From Bifidobacterium sp. ESL0775 (GTDB lineage Bacteria; Actinomycetota; Actinomycetes; Actinomycetales; Bifidobacteriaceae): a stretch of 64,000 nucleotides of DNA. Of the stretch, positions 29,392 through 37,713 are shown one piece after another; position 1 is the first letter of the stretch, and every line of letters starts with the position of its first letter. The notes beneath the pieces were generated by a model. It did no database searches. It was given only the letters and a program-made list of their open reading frames with translations, and was not told the DNA's origin. The DNA lies in contig NZ_CP113917.1 of NCBI RefSeq assembly GCF_029395475.1, positions 1,240,001-1,304,000 of the forward strand, in the 5' to 3' direction. A program made the translations under genes and the position numbers.

Positions 29392-30751
29392 GGGGATACT
29401 GGCCAGAATGTGTGTCTGTTTTGGGGTGTGAGGTGTTGTCCCGCATGGCCTGACTGGTGTTTGTGATACGGGGGCGGCGATCTCGGGGTCGGCCAGAATG
29501 TGTGTCCGATATCGGGCCGGAGACGTTGCGGCGCAAGGGCTCGCCGGTGTTTGAGATGCCGTGGTTGCATAAGGGGCATGAGAGAACCCTTGTGCGCCGC
29601 GTGCGGCGGGAAGATGAAAAGGAACGGGACGACCAGCGCGGGCAGGGCCCGTTGGAGGTGCGTGGGATGCGGCGCGTCGCGCACGCAGGGGCACGACCGC
29701 GGGGCCATCGACCTGAAGGCGGGCCTGGACTGGCTGTTCTCCAAACGGTCGCAGGCGGAGTCGGCGGTGCCGGACCGCACGCAGCGCCGGCGCAACCTGA
29801 CGATGTGGTCGCTGAACCCGCCCACGCCCCTGCCCGCACAGCGGTACGACGTGGTGCACGCCGACGGGATCTGGCTGCACCGGCGGGCCGTCGTCCTGAT
29901 CGCCATCGCCGGCGGCCATGTGGCCGGCTGGCACGTCGCCCGCAGCGAGAACGGCCGGGCGTGGGCGGCGCTCATGCGCCAGATCCGGGCTCCCAAAGTG
30001 CTGGTCTGCGACGGCGGCAACGGCATCGGCAAGGCCATGCGCGCCGTCTGGCCCGGCACCAAAATGCAGCGCTGCCTGTTCCACATCTGCATGAACATCA
30101 CCACGCTCACCGGCAAGCGGCCCAAGCTCCAGGCCGGCAAGGAGCTGCTCAAGCTGGCCCAACGGCTCAGCCGCGTCAAAAGCGAGGCGATGATGCGCGA
30201 CTGGCTCGTGGGCTACAACCAGTGGGAACAGGACTACAAGGATTTCCTCGACGAGAAGAGCAGATACGCCGACGGCAGCCTCAACGACGCCCACCAGAGG
30301 CTGGCGCGCGCCCGCACCATGATCCGGCGGCGCATCTCCGAACACGTCATGGACACGTTCATCACCATGCAGGAGGAGTGCGCCGAGCCGGTCCCGCCGG
30401 ACAACAACCTGTGCGAGTCATGGAACCGGCAACTGCGCGACATGCTCCGCGAGCACAACGGCCTGCCCCTCATCCGCGAGATCAAGGCCATCTGCTGGTG
30501 GTGCCACATGCACACCGAACACCCCGAAAGCCCGGCATGGCTCGCCCGCCACTGCCTCACCGACCAACAGGTCGAACAGCTCAGCCAACAGGCATGGCAG
30601 CGCTCCCCGGAAGGCAGGCTCGCCACCACCGGAGAACCCACCTGGGGCACCGGCATCGACTGGGACGAGTTCCACACCCCGACCCGATACCCCAACCAGG
30701 CCGACTAAAAACCAAAACCACCAGAAGACACACAATTTGGCCGGTATCCCC
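29392..30751 (+). mobile_element. IS1249-like insertion sequence, intact copy
   Basis: About 1360 bases. Ends are inverted repeats: left GGGGATACTGGCCAGAATG and right complement GGGGATACCGGCCAAATTG, both continuing TGTGTC. CAAAACCGG occurs at both junctions; with the ends drawn at GGGG the direct repeat is AAAACC, so the target duplication is 6 to 9 bases. The left end carries a second GGCCAGAATGTGTGTC exactly 90 bases inside the first. One transposase gene fills the element. It has landed against hairpin copy C and the 3' end of the C39-like peptidase gene. Confidence 0.85.
29578..30708 (+). CDS. IS1249-like (IS256-type DDE) transposase
   Basis: 376 residues from the ATG that gives MREPLCAACGGKMKRNG, a zinc ribbon (CAAC...CVGC) used for end binding. 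The DDE catalytic residues can be placed at VVHADGIWLHRR (first Asp), VLVCDGGNGIGKAM (second Asp) and NNLCESWNRQLRDML (Glu), with RCLFHICMN matching the conserved C/H region before the insertion domain. An upstream in-frame ATG at 29500 would add a Cys/Arg-rich leader and is less likely, because the decayed copy also aligns from the zinc ribbon. The reading frame is complete, so the copy may be active. Confidence 0.85.
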   Translation: MREPLCAACGGKMKRNGTTSAGRARWRCVGCGASRTQGHDRGAIDLKAGLDWLFSKRSQAESAVPDRTQRRRNLTMWSLNPPTPLPAQRYDVVHADGIWLHRRAVVLIAIAGGHVAGWHVARSENGRAWAALMRQIRAPKVLVCDGGNGIGKAMRAVWPGTKMQRCLFHICMNITTLTGKRPKLQAGKELLKLAQRLSRVKSEAMMRDWLVGYNQWEQDYKDFLDEKSRYADGSLNDAHQRLARARTMIRRRISEHVMDTFITMQEECAEPVPPDNNLCESWNRQLRDMLREHNGLPLIREIKAICWWCHMHTEHPESPAWLARHCLTDQQVEQLSQQAWQRSPEGRLATTGEPTWGTGIDWDEFHTPTRYPNQAD

Positions 30752-31337
30752 AAAACCGGACCCATGAAATACATGGATATCCGGTTTGAACTTTGTATAT
30801 TTGCATGAACATTCGTTCGGGAATTTTCAATATCGTTTCGATCAGACTCTGCCGATAAACTGCGGTCGTGGCGTCGTTCATTTGTCTAATAAGTTTAGCC
30901 GGTTTATATGAGCGATTATGGTCCAGATGACCGCGAGTAAAGGCTGAATCAAAGACCAACCACCGACCGCGTTTAGTTCGACCGCGAATACCAATGCTGT
31001 GACCGTAGTCGGTAAATGGCGGATGACCGTGTCCACATGTCCAAATTAAGCCACCAGAATCGAGAATCTGATTAATTATACTAACGTCATTAGGAACACG
31101 GTGAACATCAATTGGATATTGATATGATAATCGCTCAGCTAGGTCATGATAACAACCGTGGCCTGTACAAGCATCGGGTACTTTAGTAGCTACCTTGTCG
31201 GCAGCAATTGGTCGATCTAATAGATAGGTTAATATCATCGCCATTGATGATGGGCCGCAGCCACTATCTGTAATTGGGTATTGACCGAATAGTTTATTTG
31301 CCCATCGTGGGTCATTCTGTCGATAGTAGACTAACAT
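30705..31337 (-). CDS. C39-like papain-fold peptidase
   Basis: 210 residues resembling the peptidase C39_2 group. Residues start directly in the domain (VYYRQNDPRWANKLFG); the catalytic Cys27 is in TDSGCGPSSMAM, His113 in DYGHSIGIRG and Asp130 in LVFDSAF. No signal peptide is visible, so it is cytoplasmic or released by lysis. The last 30 residues are encoded by hairpin copy C and by the IS right end; before the insertion the frame would have stopped a few codons after that hairpin. The gene is AT-rich, has no Shine-Dalgarno and a TATAAT box eight bases before the ATG, suggesting a leaderless mRNA. Confidence 0.7.
   Translation of the reverse strand: MLVYYRQNDPRWANKLFGQYPITDSGCGPSSMAMILTYLLDRPIAADKVATKVPDACTGHGCYHDLAERLSYQYPIDVHRVPNDVSIINQILDSGGLIWTCGHGHPPFTDYGHSIGIRGRTKRGRWLVFDSAFTRGHLDHNRSYKPAKLIRQMNDATTAVYRQSLIETILKIPERMFMQIYKVQTGYPCISWVRFWGYRPNCVSSGGFGF
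30753..30787. repeat. Hairpin repeat, copy C
   Basis: Stem AAACCGG/CCGGTTT with inner CCATG/CATGG. The core CCCATGAAA-ACA-GGA-ATCCGG matches copy A closely. The IS element ends one base before it. It lies inside the 3' end of the peptidase reading frame. Confidence 0.55.
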
Positions 31338-31345
31338 TAAAATCT

Positions 31346-31373
31346 ATTATATCTAAAAATATCCTAACTGCAA
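31346..31373 (-). promoter_or_regulatory. Promoter of the C39-like gene, leaderless layout
   Basis: Minus strand: -35 TTGCAG (31368-31373), 16-base spacer, -10 TATAAT (31346-31351). Only eight bases separate the -10 box from the start codon, so transcription should begin at or next to the A of ATG. Confidence 0.7.
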
Positions 31374-31404
31374 AATACAAATGGTATATTATACTATCGG
31401 CGAA

Positions 31405-32289
31405 CTATTTATTTACTAGCTCATCGATGACGATTTTTTCGGCCTCCTTGGGCGTTGGAAAGTAATCAGATTTTGTCTTATGTAGACCGTTATTGTTTGA
31501 AGAATGGTTTTGCTTCATATAATCTATGTCAAATTCATCACTATCATGATGAGTGCGTACAATTACTGTACCGCTAGTAGTATTACCATTAAATTCGCAA
31601 TCAATATCTATACCATCATGACTAACTTCATAGTCACTATCTATTGTGCATTCGTGATATCCAATTTCTTTTGCATGCATATTTATAAGTTTATCCAAAT
31701 CTTCCCGATCTTGAATGCCAGCTTCGCCAACGGTTTTATAGCCAAGCTCTTTAGCTATATCACTAGCGTAAATACCTTTTTGCCTATCGTCTTTATTTTG
31801 CTTATTGTCGGGCTGCTGCGGTTTGGCCGTTGGCTTATTAGCGTTATGCTCAGGTGCTGGGGCTGAATTAGACTGACTCTGCTCTGGTCCTTTGTTTGAG
31901 GTCTTGCTATTCCCAAAATAGGCACCTGCTAGAATCACAGCACCTGTTGCGAACGTTGCAATTCCGCCAATGACTAAGCCTTTATGTGACTTTTTGGGCT
32001 TATCTTTTTCGGCATCCTTTTTATCCTTGATGCTATTTTTGCTGTCATTCTGGTTATTATCTGTTTTCTTATCTTTGTTGTCATCTGATTCAACTTTTGA
32101 GTCAGCTGTTTCTTTTTTAGTCTTGTTGTCAGGTCGTGGTGGCAGGTCTGGTTTTACTGTGTTGTTGACCTTTATGCTAGTGGTCTCCTGAGCTAAATCA
32201 GCTAATGATGAATCTCCATTAGGCTGAGAGTTGTCGTAGCTCCAATCCTGCTTGTTTACGTTGTCGTTATCTACTGGACTCTTTTCCAT
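31405..32289 (-). CDS. Unknown membrane-anchored protein, AT-rich
   Basis: 294 residues. Residues 1-100 are a highly charged, low-complexity cytoplasmic part (rich in Asp, Lys, Asn), 104-125 is one membrane helix (GLVIGGIATFATGAVILAGAYF), 127-170 a Gln/Asn/Pro linker, and about 172-294 an outside domain (YASDIAKELGYKTVGEAG, CTIDSDYEVSHDGIDIDC with two cysteines, GTVIVRTHHDSDEFDIDYM). AAAGGA precedes the ATG. Codon use favours A/T third positions, unlike the core genes. I do not recognise the family; the layout resembles anti-sigma or small-ligand sensor anchors, but no sigma factor gene is present. Co-directional with the C39-like gene, 68 bases upstream of its start. Confidence 0.6.
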   Translation of the reverse strand: MEKSPVDNDNVNKQDWSYDNSQPNGDSSLADLAQETTSIKVNNTVKPDLPPRPDNKTKKETADSKVESDDNKDKKTDNNQNDSKNSIKDKKDAEKDKPKKSHKGLVIGGIATFATGAVILAGAYFGNSKTSNKGPEQSQSNSAPAPEHNANKPTAKPQQPDNKQNKDDRQKGIYASDIAKELGYKTVGEAGIQDREDLDKLINMHAKEIGYHECTIDSDYEVSHDGIDIDCEFNGNTTSGTVIVRTHHDSDEFDIDYMKQNHSSNNNGLHKTKSDYFPTPKEAEKIVIDELVNK

Positions 32290-32804
32290 AGACTGTATCC
32301 TTTCCCATAATATGTGATAATTAATTTAAACCTAAACACACAATAGATTTGGTATTACTTTTCATTCAAATACAGAGCAAAAAAATAAAGGCTTTGTCGT
32401 TCCACTGTCTATTGAGAAACCTATATGTTGTCATCAACGAAACACCTTTCGCCACCATTGCTGAGAAGCATTCCTCTCAAGTCTTTTATCGTCTGCATTG
32501 AACGTCGTACATGATGGTATCCTACACAAGAGGTCAGTTTGACGCAACCACTATGCCAAACAAAATATGGCTCATAACCCGACTTCTAACATAGTTAAAA
32601 AAGACAGAAGCTGGGTCCTGTAAAACTTGAGAAACATCCGGCTTCTACTTCCAGACCCTCAGCGAGGGAAAGGCATAAATATAGATATTATCCGACAATG
32701 AGGTTTAGACCAAATGCGAATCGATTTTCAGCGTCAGAAGTATGCTTTCGTTCGGTGTTTGTCGAAGATTAATAAAGAATTGTTGCGAACCAATCAAAAC
32801 CTAA
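32290..32804. other. AT-rich intergenic region holding hairpin copy B
   Basis: About 510 bases without a supported gene. It contains the promoter region of the membrane-anchored protein and hairpin copy B near 32597-32684, which lies about 120 bases beyond the stop of the Cof-type gene and could end its transcript. Confidence 0.5.
32597..32684 (-). repeat. Hairpin repeat, copy B
   Basis: Read on the minus strand: CCCTC/GAGGG stem, then AGAAGCCGG/CTGGCTTCT-like stem (32606-32646, one G-U pair), then a run of six T. Nearly identical to copy A over its first 50 bases. Confidence 0.7.
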
Positions 32805-33644
32805 TTACAAATGCTCTTCAATCCATTGGGCCACACCGTCATCGTTGTTTGATGGGCAGATTTCGTTGGCAATGGCTTTGACCTCGGGCTTGGCGTTGGA
32901 CACGGCCACGCCACAACCCGCGTGTTCCAACACATCCATATCAATCAAGTCGTCGCCAAACGCAATGGTGTCGCTAGGCGAAATTCCGAAACATTGGCAA
33001 GCCAAGTTCATCCCGTTCAACTTCGTGGCTTTCGGATTCATCAACAGCCAGAGGACATCTTCGGAAATCAGCAGGGCCATATCGTCCGGTATCAAAGCTC
33101 TTACTTCTTCCTTTTGCACGTCCGTGGGAAACATCATGATCTTTTCGGCTATTCCAGACGGCATATCACTGAAATCGGTTAACTGGTACTCCTGCGAAGG
33201 CCAGATGTCGGTCAAAGCGAAATTGGTATAACGGGTGTCATTGAGCTCGATGCCTATCCGAAGATCCGGAATCTTGGCCAACAACCGGAGACAGATTTCC
33301 ACACAACGCTCAACAGGGACGCCGAACCTCAGGATGTTGCCATTCGTGGTGTTTTGATCGTCACCCAACTCCTGCAACGACGAATATTGGGCGTCAAGAT
33401 CGACGACACCACCGTTGTGATACGCGCACGCCGAAGCGCCTAGACGATTAACCAAATCGAACGCGGTCAGTGGCGGCCTGGCCGTAGCCACCATCACCGC
33501 GTTACCGGCCTTCCTGGCCGCGGCGAAAGCCTGCTCGCTACGTTCAGACAACCAGCGTCCGTCATAGTCATCTCCACGCAGCACGGTCAGATCCAAATCG
33601 ACCACGAGCAGTTTGTCCCCAGTCGATAGGTCAATATCGGTCAT
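32805..33644 (-). CDS. Cof-type HAD-IIB phosphatase
   Basis: 279 residues from the ATG at 33644 (AAGG upstream; an earlier in-frame start adds a poorly conserved leader). HAD motifs: motif I VVDLDLTVLRGDD (DxDxT), motif II near MVATARPPLTAF, motif III Lys in NPKATKLNGMNLACQCFG, motif IV IAFGDDLIDMDVLEHAG. The cap is of the C2B type. Cof proteins dephosphorylate sugar phosphates, FMN or other small phosphates; the natural substrate is unknown. Convergent in orientation with nothing nearby; downstream of secG by a strong terminator. Confidence 0.88.
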   Translation of the reverse strand: MTDIDLSTGDKLLVVDLDLTVLRGDDYDGRWLSERSEQAFAAARKAGNAVMVATARPPLTAFDLVNRLGASACAYHNGGVVDLDAQYSSLQELGDDQNTTNGNILRFGVPVERCVEICLRLLAKIPDLRIGIELNDTRYTNFALTDIWPSQEYQLTDFSDMPSGIAEKIMMFPTDVQKEEVRALIPDDMALLISEDVLWLLMNPKATKLNGMNLACQCFGISPSDTIAFGDDLIDMDVLEHAGCGVAVSNAKPEVKAIANEICPSNNDDGVAQWIEEHL

Positions 33645-33710
33645 ATTGGTTCCTTGATGAAAATCAGATGAAAAAGCCGCGAACAATCAACATATACTCC
33701 GCAACCACAC

Positions 33711-33748
33711 AAAAAATGCGTTTCATGAAATTTCTCATGAAACGCATT
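33711..33748 (-). terminator. Terminator of the pgk-tpiA-secG run
   Basis: Minus strand: perfect 14-base stem AATGCGTTTCATGA/TCATGAAACGCATT followed by a T-run. Lies 20 bases after the secG stop. Confidence 0.9.
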
Positions 33749-33767
33749 CTACGAAATATCTAAATGA

Positions 33768-34028
33768 TCACTTGAACAGGTTGAACTTGGTCATCAGGCC
33801 CAGAGCGATGATGATGGCGACCCAGAGGAGGGCAATGATGATCGTCCAACGGTTCAGGTTCTTTTCCGCGACGCCGGAGGTGCCCGCGTTCTGGGTGAGG
33901 CCGCCGCCGAACATGTCGGAGAGGCCGCCGCCCTTGCCCTTGTGCATGAGAATCAGCAACGTCAACAGGATGCTGAAGATAACAAGGATGATTTGCAGAA
34001 CCAGCTTGACGATTGCCATTGTCGACAC
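33768..34028 (-). CDS. secG: Preprotein translocase subunit SecG
   Basis: 86 residues if the GTG at 34028 is used, which has GGAGG seven bases upstream; the ATG three codons later is the alternative. Two membrane helices flank the conserved cytoplasmic loop HKGKGGGLSDMFGGG. SecG is the small accessory subunit of the SecYEG channel. It follows tpiA, a common arrangement in actinobacteria. Confidence 0.93.
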   Translation of the reverse strand: MSTMAIVKLVLQIILVIFSILLTLLILMHKGKGGGLSDMFGGGLTQNAGTSGVAEKNLNRWTIIIALLWVAIIIALGLMTKFNLFK

Positions 34029-34094
34029 AGTTGAACCTCCAGTTCGAAACACTAGTTATTCAGTATAACGCAAAGTGCGGAAAATGTCCGATTG

Positions 34095-34898
34095 TCAACG
34101 GGAGGCAGTCACGGTTTTCAACGTGAGCCTGCAGATCCTGGCCAGTTCCTCCGCGTCAAGGGAGGCGCCGCCGATGAGGAACCCGTCAACGTCTGGCTGG
34201 CTGATGAGTTCGACCGCGTTCTTCGAGGTCACGGAACCGCCGTAAAGGATGCGAACCGCGTCGGAGACCTTGCTGCCGAAGGTCTGATGGAGATCGGTGC
34301 GGATGGCCTTGGCCGCGTCCTGGGCGCTTTCAGGGGTCGCCACCAGGCCGGTGCCGATGGCCCAGACCGGTTCGTAGGCGATGACCAGCTTGGCGGCCTC
34401 CTCGTCCGAAAGGTCGCGGGTGACGTCATGGACCTGGCCGACGGCGTAATCGAGCTCGATGCCCTTGCGGCGCTCCTCCATGCTCTCGCCCACGCACAGG
34501 ATCGGCTGCATGCCGGCGGTCAGGACGGCCCGCACCTGGTCGACGATGTTGGCGTCGTCCTCGGGATGGTACTTGCGGCGCTCGGAGTGGCCGACGATGA
34601 CGTATTTGCAACCAAGCTGGGCGAGCATATCGGCGGAGACATCGCCGGTGAAGGCTCCCTGATTGGTCACGGAAACAGTTTGGGCGCCGTAATTGATTTT
34701 GAGGTGGTCGGCGTCCACCAACACCTGGATGCTGCGAAGCGAGGTGAATGAGGGCATCAGCGCGACCTCACAGCGTTTGTAGTCGAAATGGGCGTCACGC
34801 AGGAGCCAGGCGAGTTTCTGCACGAAATATGTGGCTTCGAGATGATCGAAATTCATCTTCCAGTTGCCAGCCACCAACGGAATACGCGCAGAGGACAT
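34095..34898 (-). CDS. tpiA: Triosephosphate isomerase
   Basis: 267 residues. Interconverts dihydroxyacetone phosphate and glyceraldehyde 3-phosphate. Catalytic Lys in GNWKMN, His in VGHSERRK, Glu in AYEPVWAIGTG, and the phosphate-gripping YGGSV. The ATG at 34898 is chosen because GGAAGGAAAG lies before it. Between pgk and secG; expected in glycolysis/bifid shunt lower part. Confidence 0.97.
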   Translation of the reverse strand: MSSARIPLVAGNWKMNFDHLEATYFVQKLAWLLRDAHFDYKRCEVALMPSFTSLRSIQVLVDADHLKINYGAQTVSVTNQGAFTGDVSADMLAQLGCKYVIVGHSERRKYHPEDDANIVDQVRAVLTAGMQPILCVGESMEERRKGIELDYAVGQVHDVTRDLSDEEAAKLVIAYEPVWAIGTGLVATPESAQDAAKAIRTDLHQTFGSKVSDAVRILYGGSVTSKNAVELISQPDVDGFLIGGASLDAEELARICRLTLKTVTASR

Positions 34899-35035
34899 TA
34901 CTTTCCTTCCATTCACTACGGAGCTTGAGTCCATGGACCAAGGCCTGACATGACCATCTGTCGACGGCCATGAAGGGCCTCAAGTCAAAAAGAATGCGGA
35001 CATACCAAACGGCATGTCCGCAAACATTCCTGTTA

Positions 35036-35081
35036 GTAGTGTAGCGCACCTCGGCTACTCAACTCCGAAGCGCTGCACTAC
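35036..35081. other. Hairpin between pgk and tpiA
   Basis: Stem GTAGTGTAGCGC/GCGCTGCACTAC (12 pairs, one G-U) just after the pgk stop. A second hairpin TGCGGACAT/ATGTCCGCA lies at 34995-35022. Neither has a T-run, so they may be mRNA processing or stability elements rather than terminators. Confidence 0.5.
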
Positions 35082-35097
35082 CAACAATCTCGTATGA

Positions 35098-36303
35098 TTA
35101 CTCAAGCACCTTGAGTCCAGGAAGGGTCTTGCCCTCGAGGAACTCGAGGGAGGCGCCGCCACCGGTGGAGATGTGCGAGAAGCCATCCTCCGGGAAGCCG
35201 AGGTTGCGCACCGCGGACGCGGAGTCGCCGCCGCCGACGATGGTGAAGGCACCCTTGGCCGTGGCGTCGACCATGCCCTGGGCGACTGCCTTCGTGCCGG
35301 CCTGGAACTGCTCGACTTCGAACACACCAGCAGGACCGTTCCACACGACCGTCTTGGAGTCGACAATCTTGTCGTGGAAGAGCTTCTGGGTCTTCGGGCC
35401 GATGTCAAGACCCATCATGTCGGAAGGAATCTTGTCGGCGTCGACAACCTTGGGGTCTACGGGCGTATTGCCGTCCGGGAAGCCCTTGTTGACCACGACG
35501 TCTACGGGGAGAATGAGCTCGACGCCGTTCTTCTTGGCCTCTTCCATGTAGCCCTTGACGGTCTCGATCTGGTCCTTCTCGAGCAGGGAGGTGCCGACCT
35601 CGTAGCCCTTGGCCGCGAGGAACGTGTAAGCCATGCCGCCGCCAATGAGGAGGCGATCGGCCTTCTTCAGCAGGTTCTCGATGACACCGAGCTTGTCAGA
35701 GACCTTCGAGCCGCCGAGCACGACGGTGAACGGACGCTCCGGGTTCTCAGTGGCGCGGGACAGCGCCTTGACTTCCTTCTCGATGAGCTTGCCGGCTGCA
35801 CTCGGCAGATCGGCGGCCACATCGTAGTCGGAACCCTGTGCGCGGTGCACGACGCCGAAGCCGTCGGAGACGAAGACATCGCCCAGAGCGGCGATTTTCT
35901 TGGCATAGGCGGCGCGCTCGGCGTCGTCCTTGCTGGTTTCTTCGGGGTTGTAACGGACGTTCTGCAGCAGCACGACGTCGCCGTCCTTCATGGCGGCGAC
36001 CTTGGCCTGGGCATCTGGGCCGTAAGTGTCCTCAGCCAGCGTCACGTTGACGCCGAGCAGCTCGCCCAGGCGCTTGGCGACAGGCGCCAGCGAAAGCTCG
36101 GGAACGACCTTGCCCTTCGGGCGGCCGAGATGGGCCATCAGGATGACCTTCGCGCCATCGGCACGCAGTTCCTTGATCGTCGGCAGAGCGGCGCGGATAC
36201 GGCCGTCATCGGTGATGGTGGTGCCCTTCAGCGGCACATTGAAATCAGCGCGGACAAGAACCTTCTTGCCTTTCAGATCTCCTAAATCCTTGAGTGTCCT
36301 CAT
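35098..36303 (-). CDS. pgk: Phosphoglycerate kinase
   Basis: 401 residues from ATG 36303 (AAGGATACC upstream). Makes ATP from 1,3-bisphosphoglycerate. Conserved features: RADFNVPLKG, AHLGRPKGK (substrate Arg/His), the hinge region and the ATP-site GGGDSASAVRN. The 23 codons of leader before this start are unconserved and rejected. Strong codon bias. Part of the pgk-tpiA-secG block. Confidence 0.97.
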   Translation of the reverse strand: MRTLKDLGDLKGKKVLVRADFNVPLKGTTITDDGRIRAALPTIKELRADGAKVILMAHLGRPKGKVVPELSLAPVAKRLGELLGVNVTLAEDTYGPDAQAKVAAMKDGDVVLLQNVRYNPEETSKDDAERAAYAKKIAALGDVFVSDGFGVVHRAQGSDYDVAADLPSAAGKLIEKEVKALSRATENPERPFTVVLGGSKVSDKLGVIENLLKKADRLLIGGGMAYTFLAAKGYEVGTSLLEKDQIETVKGYMEEAKKNGVELILPVDVVVNKGFPDGNTPVDPKVVDADKIPSDMMGLDIGPKTQKLFHDKIVDSKTVVWNGPAGVFEVEQFQAGTKAVAQGMVDATAKGAFTIVGGGDSASAVRNLGFPEDGFSHISTGGGASLEFLEGKTLPGLKVLE

Positions 36304-36553
36304 TGGTATCCTTTCCTTGAAAAACCACTCCCGGCCGAACTTATCAGCTTTTCGACCGAGAAAAGAGTACAAAGTTGTGACCTATGTCACTTGCCATGGT
36401 ACATTCCTCGCCCAACAACACAACGGTTTTAGGCAGGGTATAACCCCTAAATACCCTCAAAATTGTGAACGTTAACAGTGTTCATTCAACTAATGAAGAA
36501 CGCAAATTCGGTTGTCCAAACAGGCTCAGAACAAAATTGATATGAGATTTCGA
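36304..36553. promoter_or_regulatory. Region between whiA and pgk
   Basis: About 250 bases that should carry the pgk promoter. No box was assigned safely. A spaced inverted pair TGAAC...GTTCA occurs near 36467-36485 but has the wrong spacing for a LexA box. Confidence 0.3.
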
Positions 36554-37507
36554 TTATTCGGCTTGCTGCTGCGCCTGAGCCCTTTGTGTCTTGGCGGCCA
36601 GCTGGAGCAGGCGGCGGATACGACCGGCGATGGCGTCCTTGGTGATGGGCGGATCGGCCAGGCGCCCAAGCTCCTCCAGGCTCGCGTCGGTGTGCTTGAG
36701 TCTCAAATCGCCCGCGGCCTTGAGGTTCTCAGGGATGTCATCACCCAGGATTTCGAAGGCCTGCTTGACCTTCTGGGTCGCCTCGGCGGCGGCCTTGGCG
36801 CTGCGGCGCATGTTCGCGTCATCGAAGTTGGCCAGACGGTTCGCTTTGCCCCGGGCCTCGCCGTCGCTGCGCTTTCCTGTCCATTCACGCGCGGAACGTG
36901 GGGCGCCCATCAGCATCAGCATCCGTTCGATGGAATCGGAATCCCGAAGCGTGATGCGCTCCGAACTGCGGACCTTGCGCGCCTGGGCCGTGATGCCGAG
37001 CCTGCGGGCGGCGCCCTGAAGCGCGGTGACGGTCTCATGCGAAGGGCAGATGATCTCGAGGTAACTTGACTTGCCTGGATCGGAAATCATGCCACGGGCG
37101 AGGAACGCACCGCGCCATGCGGCCTTGATCTGGGCGATGTTGCCGCTGACGACCTCAGCTGGCAAACCTTTGACCAAATGCATGCGACGGTCGAGCAAAC
37201 CGGTCTGCAGGGCCAAAGCGGTGGCCCCGCGCTCGACGAGAAGATCATAACGTTGCACGATGCCATTCGGCGTCTGGCGGGTGACCCTGGTCACTTTAGC
37301 TTCGCGCTGAAAATAATGGGAGATGGTCTTTCGCAGCCATTCGGTCGCCTCAAGCGAATCGAATTGTGCACGGATGACGGCCTTGTTGTCAACGGGACGC
37401 AGTCCTCCCCCAAACCGCATCATCGTCGCGGCCTGTGCCATCTTCGCGGCCGGCAGATCCGTATCAATGCTTGCCAGCTCGCTTTTGACATCGTTCAGAA
37501 GAGCCAA
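36554..37507 (-). CDS. whiA: WhiA family DNA-binding regulator
   Basis: 317 residues from a TTG at 37507 that has AGGAGG six bases upstream; the ATG 16 codons earlier lies before the ribosome binding site. WhiA combines a LAGLIDADG-like N-terminal domain ([21 protein letters not shown]) with a C-terminal helix-turn-helix ([29 protein letters not shown]). In streptomycetes it activates sporulation division genes; in non-sporulating relatives it is linked to cell division and metabolism. It is the neighbour of rapZ, as in many Gram-positive bacteria. Confidence 0.93.
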   Translation of the reverse strand: MALLNDVKSELASIDTDLPAAKMAQAATMMRFGGGLRPVDNKAVIRAQFDSLEATEWLRKTISHYFQREAKVTRVTRQTPNGIVQRYDLLVERGATALALQTGLLDRRMHLVKGLPAEVVSGNIAQIKAAWRGAFLARGMISDPGKSSYLEIICPSHETVTALQGAARRLGITAQARKVRSSERITLRDSDSIERMLMLMGAPRSAREWTGKRSDGEARGKANRLANFDDANMRRSAKAAAEATQKVKQAFEILGDDIPENLKAAGDLRLKHTDASLEELGRLADPPITKDAIAGRIRRLLQLAAKTQRAQAQQQAE

Positions 37508-37713
37508 AGCCCAACCTCCTACTTCCCGTTCTTCATATAAGTGTAATTGGTACATTAAACGGAGTCATCTCACGTCATGCCACGGCTATCTGTGATAGCG
37601 AATGACTTGGACAAGAATCCATCGTTTTACTTTCTCTTGCCCATTTTTACGTCCATGGCTGGATAACCTTGCGTCCTATGCTTTTGGCGGAACGTTTTCG
37701 GGGCTTCTCGCGG

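Noticed and set aside
36467..36485. LexA-like inverted pair upstream of pgk
   Set aside because: Arms TGAAC/GTTCA have nine bases between them instead of four and lack the CG ends.
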